From: UBA2798 sp046289975
GTDB taxonomy: Bacteria; Bacteroidota; Bacteroidia; Flavobacteriales_D; UBA2798
Assembly (NCBI GenBank): GCA_046289975.1
Contig: JBKBUQ010000199.1
Location: forward strand, 1 to 5,164
Direction: 5' to 3'
Length of the DNA: 5,164 nucleotides
In this document: positions 1 through 5,164 of the stretch, piece after piece
How positions within the stretch are numbered: the first letter of the stretch is position 1
Layout of the letters: each line of letters begins with the position of its first letter
Program-made: the position numbers and the translations under genes
Notes under the pieces: model-generated
The model's input: the letters and a program-made list of their open reading frames with translations, nothing else
Told to the model about the DNA's origin: nothing
Database searches by the model: none

Positions 1-1300
1 GGTGTGGATGGGCGTTGGAGGAATCACACACACCTTGTTTTTGAACAGTACAACCTACCTGAAGACCATCGTTTCCCTAAGTGGTTCTGCCAATCAGTAT
101 TTTTCGCAGGTGTTTGATTCGTTGGGGAATTTTAGGTACGATGAATACGATCAGAACAACCGACAAAATGCGGTACGCGCATCCGCAACACTCACCAAAA
201 AATCCGGTACTAAGCATTTGTTCCGAATGGGAGTTATCGGAACAAGGCAATCCTTCAATTTCCGGGATCGCTTTTACGATCAGCCCTCCGATGCAATGAT
301 CGTTTACCTCGATCAGAAGGGAAACAGCGGATATGTTCAGGGGTTCTTCAACTGGAAATACCGTCCGAAGGAAAAATGGACCATGATGTCGGGTGTTCAT
401 TATTTGCATTTTCTCCTCAATAATCGATTTGCCCTTGAACCTCGTTTCGGCGTGAAATACGATATACGTCCGGGTACATCCCTGCAATTCGGAGCAGGTT
501 TGCACAGTCGCATGGAAGATCTTTCTGTGTACCAGGCAGGTCTTGACCTTCCGGGTGGAGCGCGGCATCTTCCCAATAAGGATCTTGGGTTTACACGAAC
601 AATTCATTTTGTAGCGGGCTATTCGCAAATGATCCGCGAAAACCTGCAGGTCCGCCCCGAGATCTATTTCCAGCACCTGTTCGATGTACCCATCATTGAT
701 AAACCGAACAGTTATTTCTCGGCCATCAATTTTGGCAGTGGTTATACGCTCGATACGCTCAGCAATAAGGGCAGCGGTCGCAATATTGGGTTGGATCTAA
801 CTGTAGAACGTTTTTTTGCGGATCGTTGGTTTTTGTTGTTTACGGGTTCGCTGTATCAGTCGACCTACATCGCCGGCGATCAGAAGCGGTACAATACCCG
901 TTACAATGGGAATTTCGCCAACAGTTTTGCGCTTGGAAAAGAGTGGAACGTCGGCAAATCATCGAAGCGAAACATCCTTTCGGTGAGCATGCGTGGCACT
1001 TATGCCGGAGGTAGGAGATATACTCCGATCCTTTTGGCTGAATCTGTTTTGGCAGGGAGGGAAGTGGCTGATCAGAGTCGGGTGTTTGCTTCGCGGTTAA
1101 AGGATTATTTCCGTGCCGACCTGCAGATCAGTTACAAGCGCAATAACAAAAAGACCACTTCTACCTGGAAAATCGATGCTCAAAACGTGAGCAACCGCCA
1201 GAACATTTTTCAGTATTATTTCGATGTTAAAACAGGAGATATCCGAACCATTTACCAGTTGGGATTTGTGCCGGTTATCAGCTATAAGCTCGAATTCTAA
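1..1300 (+). CDS. TonB-dependent receptor, C-terminal beta-barrel (5' partial)
   Basis: This is the distal part (432 visible residues) of an outer-membrane beta-barrel receptor; the frame is open to the left edge, so the signal peptide, any carboxypeptidase-regulatory-like domain, TonB box and plug lie upstream. The fragment is rich in alternating aromatic/polar strands separated by Gly/Asn/Asp turns, as in large barrels. Recognisable Bacteroidota TonB-receptor landmarks are a GxGRNIGLDLTVERFF strand near the middle, a DYFRADLQISYKRN strand at about residues 368-381, a DAQNVSNRQN segment, and the ending GFVPVISYKLEF. The terminal Y-x-L-x-F alternation ending in Phe fits a beta-signal for BAM insertion. 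Such receptors import bulky ligands using TonB/ExbBD energy; the ligand cannot be told from this part. The ending differs from typical SusC proteins, and no SusD partner follows. It is probably a separate unit from queE downstream, given the 52-base gap with a promoter. By spot counts its GC looks slightly higher than that of the following genes. Family confidence is high, substrate unknown. Confidence 0.88.
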   Translation, partial: VWMGVGGITHTLFLNSTTYLKTIVSLSGSANQYFSQVFDSLGNFRYDEYDQNNRQNAVRASATLTKKSGTKHLFRMGVIGTRQSFNFRDRFYDQPSDAMIVYLDQKGNSGYVQGFFNWKYRPKEKWTMMSGVHYLHFLLNNRFALEPRFGVKYDIRPGTSLQFGAGLHSRMEDLSVYQAGLDLPGGARHLPNKDLGFTRTIHFVAGYSQMIRENLQVRPEIYFQHLFDVPIIDKPNSYFSAINFGSGYTLDTLSNKGSGRNIGLDLTVERFFADRWFLLFTGSLYQSTYIAGDQKRYNTRYNGNFANSFALGKEWNVGKSSKRNILSVSMRGTYAGGRRYTPILLAESVLAGREVADQSRVFASRLKDYFRADLQISYKRNNKKTTSTWKIDAQNVSNRQNIFQYYFDVKTGDIRTIYQLGFVPVISYKLEF

Positions 1301-1339
1301 GGGAAATCGGGTATAATCCTTCTACTGAGCGATATTTCG

Positions 1340-1347
1340 TATTTTTG
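1340..1347 (+). promoter_or_regulatory. Putative Bacteroidota -7 promoter element (TAnnTTTG) for queE
   Basis: The bases TATTTTTG match the Bacteroidota primary sigma factor consensus TAnnTTTG exactly and lie in the only sizeable intergenic gap (1301-1352). No clear TTG/TTTG -33 element is found 17-23 bases upstream. The box ends 5 bases before the queE ATG at 1353, so the transcript would start at or next to that codon and be leaderless or nearly so. It would drive queE and the genes behind it. Confidence 0.5.
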
Positions 1348-1352
1348 CACGA

Positions 1353-1988
1353 ATGAACATCTCATCCGGAAATTCCAATCCCCTTGTTCTTCAGAAACTT
1401 CCTCTGATGGAGCATTTTTACACTATTCAGGGTGAGGGTGCGTTTAGTGGTCGGGCTGCTTATTTTCTGCGGCTTGGTGGTTGTGATGTTGGATGTGTCT
1501 GGTGCGATGTAAAGGAAAGCTGGAATGCTGCAAACCATCCACTGGTGTCGGTGGAAGAGATGGTTAAATCTGTAAGCGATTCGGGAGCAGATTATTGCGT
1601 TATTACCGGAGGTGAACCTGCAATGTATGATTTGCTTCCTCTTACATCTGCGTTAAACGAAAAAGGAATTCAAACTGCCATTGAAACATCCGGTGCATAT
1701 CCCTTGAGCGGAAACTGGCATCACGTTTGCTTCTCTCCCAAAAAGTTTAAAGCTCCGGTGAAAAGTATTTTTCCTTTGGCAAACGAATTGAAGGTGATTG
1801 TGTTCAACAAAAGCGATTTCGTTTTTGCAGAAGAACATGCTACACGGGTTAATGATTCTTGTTTGCTTTTTCTTCAACCCGAATGGGAAAAGGAAAAAGA
1901 AATGTTGCCACTGATAATTGAATATGTCAAATCAAATCCGCGCTGGAGAATTTCTCTTCAAACGCACAAATACATGAACATTCCCTGA
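1353..1988 (+). CDS. queE: 7-carboxy-7-deazaguanine synthase QueE (radical SAM)
   Basis: QueE converts 6-carboxy-5,6,7,8-tetrahydropterin to 7-carboxy-7-deazaguanine, the radical-SAM ring contraction on the way to preQ0 and queuosine at tRNA position 34. The 211-residue length is normal for the family. Visible motifs: FYTIQGEG (residues 22-29, substrate region), the [4Fe-4S] motif CxxxCxxC with Cys44, Cys48 and Cys51 followed by the DVKESW signature, ITGGEP (84-89, SAM-binding GGE-type motif), ETSG (111-114), SPKK (128-131), ELKVIV (145-150), LQPEW (174-178) and the C-terminal SLQTHKYMNIP. The protein is cytosolic. The ATG at 1353 is chosen because conserved residues (KLPLME) precede the next Met (residue 19, base 1407); however, a promoter-like box sits only 5 bases upstream of it. 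The other preQ0 genes (queD, queC, folE) are not in the window. The stop is 2 bases before the next gene, so an operon is likely. No anomaly in key residues. Confidence 0.95.
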   Translation: MNISSGNSNPLVLQKLPLMEHFYTIQGEGAFSGRAAYFLRLGGCDVGCVWCDVKESWNAANHPLVSVEEMVKSVSDSGADYCVITGGEPAMYDLLPLTSALNEKGIQTAIETSGAYPLSGNWHHVCFSPKKFKAPVKSIFPLANELKVIVFNKSDFVFAEEHATRVNDSCLLFLQPEWEKEKEMLPLIIEYVKSNPRWRISLQTHKYMNIP

Positions 1989-1990
1989 CT

Positions 1991-3973
1991 ATGCGTTTAC
2001 TCATTTCCATACTTCTGATTACAGGATTATTTTCCTGCGCAAGTGCTCAACCCAAAAGGGAATACACTACTGCCAACAAAAAGGCCATTAAAGCTTACGA
2101 GGAAGGATTAAAAGCCTACAATACATTTGATCCGCGTACAGGAATGCCGAATTTTAAAGCGTGCGAAGAACAACTTAAAAAGGCGCAAAAACTTGATCCC
2201 AATTTCATTGAAGCCTATATACTCCTTTCACAGGCGTATATGGATTCCGGAAAAAGCCGTGATGCCATTGAACAACTCAAGAAATCGGTGGAGATCAATC
2301 CGAATTTCTTTCCGAACAGTTTTTATTTTCTTGCACAGCTTGAATTAAGTGAAGGTTTATACGAAGATGCAAAAGCACATGCCGAACGTTATCTTTCAAT
2401 GCCCCGTTTGCCGGAAGAAATGAAAGCAAAAGCAACCCGCCTGAGGGATAATTGCGATTTCGCCATGAAACTGAAAAAGAATCCTGTGCCATTTAAACCG
2501 GTGAACCTTGGACCCGGTGTAAATACAGAACGACCAGAATATTTTCCTACGATCACCGCAGATGATCAAACGTTATTGTTCACCCGTTTGGTGGTGGATC
2601 CAAAGGCTGTTCAAGGGGGAATTCAGGAAGATTTTTTTGTGAGTCAGAAAAAGGATGGACAATGGATAAAAGCAAAGAGTATTTCTGCCCGCATTAATAC
2701 CCTACACAATGAAGGTGCGCCAACATTTTCTGCCGATGGTCAGATGCTGATTTTTACAGCTTGCGAAATTCTCGATTCCTATGGCGAATACCGTGATGGA
2801 TTCGGTAGTTGTGATTTATTTATTACCCGAAGAATTGGAGAAGAATGGTCTGTTCCTGTCAATCTCGGTAATACCGTAAATACCGGTAACTGGGAGTCGC
2901 AACCTTCTTTTTCCGCAGATGGAAAAACCTTGTATTTTATTCGTGGTACAAGAAGTCGCGATGGCAGAAGGACGGGAGATATCTGGTGGACATCCATCAA
3001 TCCGGATGGCACCTGGGCTCGTCCGCAACGCTTGTCGGATGTGGTAAACACCGATGGTAATGAAGCGAGTGTATGTATACATCCCGACGGACAAACATTG
3101 TATTTTTCTTCTGATGGTCATCCGGGTATGGGTGGACTTGATATTTTCGTAACACGTAAAAAACCTGATGGGGGTTGGAGTATTCCGGAGAACCTGGGTT
3201 ATCCGATCAATACCCATGGTGAAGAAAATTCCTTGCTCGTTTCTTCTGATGGAAAGCTTGCATTTTTTGCTTCCGATCGCGAAGGGGGATTTGGTGATCT
3301 GGATCTATACAGTTTCGAACTTCCTCCAAGCGCTCAGCCACAGGTAACAACTTACATGAAGGGAATTGTTTACGATGCCCGCACTAAAAAGCCATTGGCT
3401 GCGCGGTTTGAATTGATTGATCTTAAAACCGGTGAAGTAATGGTTGTGAGTCAATCCAACGGTGCAACAGGAGAATTCATTGTGGCTATTGCTGCTAATC
3501 GTGATTATGCATTGAACGTAAACAGGAAAGCGTACCATTTCTATTCGAAAAATTTTAGTCTCACCGAGAAAAAGGGAAATACAGATCCTTACCTGATGGA
3601 TATTCCACTCGTGCCCATCGACGAACCAGAGGTTGTAACACGACTGGATAATGTGTTTTTTGATCTCGACAAAGCAACACTTCGTCCTGAATCGCGAATT
3701 GAATTAGATAAGTTGTATTCGTTTTTGCAGAATAATCCAAATCTGAAAATTCAGTTGAATGGACATACGGATAATCGCGGTGATAAAGCCAGGAACCAAA
3801 AGCTTTCTGAGGATCGCGCAAAATCGGTTGTAGAATACCTCATTACAAAAGGCATCGACAAATCGCGCTTAAGCTGGAAAGGATTCGGAGATACAAAACC
3901 GATTGTACCCAACGCTCAAACGGAGGCAGAACACCAACAGAATCGTCGTACCGAATACCAGATTTTAAATTGA
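1991..3973 (+). CDS. Exported TPR / PD40 beta-propeller / OmpA-domain protein, PorE-like
   Basis: This is a 660-residue envelope protein. Residues 1-19 form a signal peptide; Cys16 in LFSC could be a relaxed lipobox, while ASA|Q (17-20) would suit signal peptidase I. Domains in order: TPR-type helices (about 30-155, clearest at 71-138); five PD40/WD40-like propeller blades (about 168-445), each with a (V/I)NT loop at 177, 235, 296, 352 and 406 and a following xDGxxLxF strand; a carboxypeptidase-regulatory-like beta-sandwich (about 454-540, starting MKGIVYDARTKKPLAA); and an OmpA C-terminal domain (about 551-660) with GHTDNRGD, NQKLSEDRA and a terminal NRRTEY. Asp594 and Arg609 are 15 residues apart, as in the diaminopimelate-binding Asp/Arg pair of OmpA, so peptidoglycan binding is expected. 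This domain order is that of Porphyromonas PorE (PG1058), a type IX secretion component. Bacteroidota have many paralogues with this layout, so PorE orthology is inference. The gene starts 2 bases after queE and ends 2 bases before truA. Confidence 0.92.
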   Translation: MRLLISILLITGLFSCASAQPKREYTTANKKAIKAYEEGLKAYNTFDPRTGMPNFKACEEQLKKAQKLDPNFIEAYILLSQAYMDSGKSRDAIEQLKKSVEINPNFFPNSFYFLAQLELSEGLYEDAKAHAERYLSMPRLPEEMKAKATRLRDNCDFAMKLKKNPVPFKPVNLGPGVNTERPEYFPTITADDQTLLFTRLVVDPKAVQGGIQEDFFVSQKKDGQWIKAKSISARINTLHNEGAPTFSADGQMLIFTACEILDSYGEYRDGFGSCDLFITRRIGEEWSVPVNLGNTVNTGNWESQPSFSADGKTLYFIRGTRSRDGRRTGDIWWTSINPDGTWARPQRLSDVVNTDGNEASVCIHPDGQTLYFSSDGHPGMGGLDIFVTRKKPDGGWSIPENLGYPINTHGEENSLLVSSDGKLAFFASDREGGFGDLDLYSFELPPSAQPQVTTYMKGIVYDARTKKPLAARFELIDLKTGEVMVVSQSNGATGEFIVAIAANRDYALNVNRKAYHFYSKNFSLTEKKGNTDPYLMDIPLVPIDEPEVVTRLDNVFFDLDKATLRPESRIELDKLYSFLQNNPNLKIQLNGHTDNRGDKARNQKLSEDRAKSVVEYLITKGIDKSRLSWKGFGDTKPIVPNAQTEAEHQQNRRTEYQILN

Positions 3974-3975
3974 TA

Positions 3976-4734
3976 ATGCCCCGTTTTTTTCTGGAGATTG
4001 CCTACGATGGAACGCTCTATCATGGCTGGCAATTGCAGCCAGGAGTGGATACTGTGCAAAAAGAAATTGAGGCTGCATTAACAAAGCTGAATTCCAATGA
4101 GCGGGTGCCAACACTGGGATGCGGTCGCACAGATACCGGTGTTCATGCACGACAGTTTTTTCTGCATTTCGATATGGCCGATTTGCCCGGAGGAGAAGAA
4201 TTATTTGTCTTCAAACTCAATAGAATGTTGTCGCCTTCCATTTCAGTGTATGGTGTAACACAAGTGGGAGATCATGCCAATGCACGTTTTGATGCCACAT
4301 CGCGTACCTATGAGTACCATATCCATCAACATAAACTTCCTTTTCTGCATAATCGCAGTTGGAATCTCTGGCATCCTTTGGATGTCGATAAAATGAACAC
4401 AGCGGCGGCATTGTTGTTATCCCATCGTGATTTTGCCAGTTTCCAGAAAACAGGAGGAGGGGCAAAGACATCAATTTGTCACGTTATGAAAGCCCAATGG
4501 GAACAAAATGGCGATCGACTGGTATTTACCATTCAGGCTGATCGCTTTCTGCGTAATATGGTCCGTGCCATTGTGGGGACACTTGTGCAGGTAGGATTGG
4601 GACGTTTATCTGTTGAAGAATTTCAGGCCATCATTTTTGCAGGTGAACGATCCGAGGCCAGCGATTCTGCACCAGGTTGCGGATTGTATCTTACCAAAGT
4701 GACTTATCCTTACCTTCGCGAAACAGACCGATGA
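3976..4734 (+). CDS. truA: tRNA pseudouridine(38-40) synthase TruA
   Basis: TruA isomerises uridine to pseudouridine at positions 38, 39 and 40 in the anticodon arm of many tRNAs; it is a cytosolic homodimer needing no cofactor. The 252-residue length is normal. Motifs: FLEIAYDGTLYHGWQLQP at the N-terminus (residues 5-22), GCGRTDTGVHA (48-58) with the catalytic Asp53, RFDATSRTYEYHI (104-116), HRDFASFQKTG (150-160), ADRFLRNMVRAIVGTL (188-203) and the C-terminal APGCGLYL (232-239). The ATG at 3976 is preferred: it lies 2 bases after the preceding stop and gives the usual MxRFFLEI start. An in-frame TTG at 3970 would add only two residues and overlap that stop. There is no Shine-Dalgarno sequence, but the upstream stretch is AT-rich, as is common in this phylum. 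The stop overlaps the next start (ATGA), implying coupled translation. All expected catalytic and substrate residues are present. Confidence 0.96.
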   Translation: MPRFFLEIAYDGTLYHGWQLQPGVDTVQKEIEAALTKLNSNERVPTLGCGRTDTGVHARQFFLHFDMADLPGGEELFVFKLNRMLSPSISVYGVTQVGDHANARFDATSRTYEYHIHQHKLPFLHNRSWNLWHPLDVDKMNTAAALLLSHRDFASFQKTGGGAKTSICHVMKAQWEQNGDRLVFTIQADRFLRNMVRAIVGTLVQVGLGRLSVEEFQAIIFAGERSEASDSAPGCGLYLTKVTYPYLRETDR

Positions 4735-5164
4735 GCAAAGCAGGAGGAAAGGCATTTGATTTTGGCGTACTTAAACGAGTGCTTCGTTATGTCCGTCCTT
4801 ACCGCAGCTTATTTGTAGGTTCAATTTTTCTTACGGTTCTGCTTGCAATCATCGGAATAGTACGCACAGAATTACTTGGCTACCTGATCGATTTTACCAC
4901 AGGAAATCATACCGTTCGGCCGTTTCCCGGACTTGTTGATTTATTTGAAGGATTGACCCAAGGAAAAACTTCGGTTGTTGCGCTGAATGTTGTTACATTG
5001 GTTATTGTTTTCATACTCATCGCAGAAGTTTTTTTTCAGTATTTCCAGATGTTAATGGCCAATAGAGTGGCGCAATCGGTTACCATCGATTTGCGCACAT
5101 CGTTGTTTTCTCATTTGCTCCGGTTCAGATTGAAATTCTTTGATACCACACCAATCGGAACGTT
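4731..5164 (+). CDS. ABC exporter, N-terminal transmembrane domain (3' partial)
   Basis: This is the first 144 codons of an ABC-type exporter half-transporter; the reading frame is open to the right edge. The start ATG at 4731 overlaps the truA stop as ATGA. The protein begins MSKAGGKAFDFGVLKRVLRY, an amphipathic elbow helix before the membrane domain, followed by a hydrophobic segment at about residues 27-45 and another at about 84-104, and then an intracellular-loop segment with DLRTSLFSHLLRFRLKFFD (120-138) and TTPIGT (139-144). That block matches the family pattern LRxxLFxHLLxLxxxFFDxxxxG of MsbA-like type IV ABC exporters. The ATP-binding domain with Walker A, signature and Walker B motifs must lie beyond the window, so it cannot be checked. 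Homologues flip lipids or export drugs or peptides; the substrate here is unknown and I do not assign msbA. The loop between the two hydrophobic segments is about 40 residues. Confidence 0.87.
   Translation, partial: MSKAGGKAFDFGVLKRVLRYVRPYRSLFVGSIFLTVLLAIIGIVRTELLGYLIDFTTGNHTVRPFPGLVDLFEGLTQGKTSVVALNVVTLVIVFILIAEVFFQYFQMLMANRVAQSVTIDLRTSLFSHLLRFRLKFFDTTPIGT

Noticed and set aside
77..676. A 199-codon open frame on the minus strand inside the TonB receptor gene.
   Set aside because: The plus-strand frame has clear barrel features and a family-typical C-terminus. The minus-strand product is Cys/Arg/Ile-rich with no recognisable domain; it is an antisense shadow.
1301..1339. A transcription terminator after the TonB receptor gene.
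   Set aside because: Only a weak, imperfect AAGG/CCTT pairing is visible (about 1299-1322) and no U-rich run follows it, so I do not call a terminator.
2122..2129. TACATTTG, a second match to the TAnnTTTG promoter box, inside the OmpA-family gene.
   Set aside because: It lies within the coding sequence more than 1.8 kb from the next start and has no supporting -33 element; a match to six fixed bases is expected by chance in about 5 kb of AT-rich DNA.
2816..3217. A 133-codon minus-strand open frame within the OmpA-family gene.
   Set aside because: It lies antisense to the PD40 repeats, whose repeated codons keep the opposite frame free of stops. The product has no recognisable motif.
2492..3325. 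A DNA-level tandem repeat in the propeller region.
   Set aside because: The periodicity of about 55-60 residues is seen in the protein (PD40 blades), but the nucleotide copies are well diverged; it is an old domain repeat, not a recent duplication.
3970..3975. TTG at 3970 as the truA start, overlapping the previous stop.
   Set aside because: The ATG at 3976 gives the normal TruA N-terminus, and the TTG would add only two poorly conserved residues.

Overview
This window looks like chromosomal DNA from a member of the Bacteroidota. The evidence is an outer-membrane receptor barrel with a typical Bacteroidota C-terminus, a TPR / PD40-propeller / OmpA-domain envelope protein of a kind characteristic of that phylum, a TAnnTTTG promoter element instead of a sigma70 type -10 box, and start codons without clear Shine-Dalgarno sequences. 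I cannot place it below phylum; a Flavobacteriales- or Sphingobacteriales-like lineage is plausible. All genes lie on the plus strand and coding density is very high. No RNA gene, mobile element, CRISPR array or attachment site is visible.

Layout: bases 1-1300 hold the C-terminal part of a TonB-dependent receptor whose start lies upstream. A 52-base gap follows, carrying a probable promoter. Then come four tightly packed genes: queE (1353-1988, radical-SAM enzyme of 7-deazaguanine/queuosine synthesis), a 660-residue exported OmpA-family protein resembling the type IX secretion protein PorE (1991-3973), truA (3976-4734, tRNA pseudouridine 38-40 synthase), and the first 144 codons of an ABC exporter (from 4731, running off the right edge). 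The junctions are 2 bases, 2 bases and an ATGA overlap, so the four genes are very likely co-transcribed and probably translationally coupled.

How they work together: two products (QueE and TruA) serve modification of the tRNA anticodon arm (position 34, and positions 38-40). The other two are envelope proteins: a peptidoglycan-binding periplasmic or outer-membrane scaffold and an inner-membrane exporter. The mixture looks like a growth-linked housekeeping operon rather than a dedicated pathway. I do not see a new biological system here. The items most worth following up are the PorE-like protein, its placement between the two tRNA-modification genes, and the queE promoter lying almost on its start codon.
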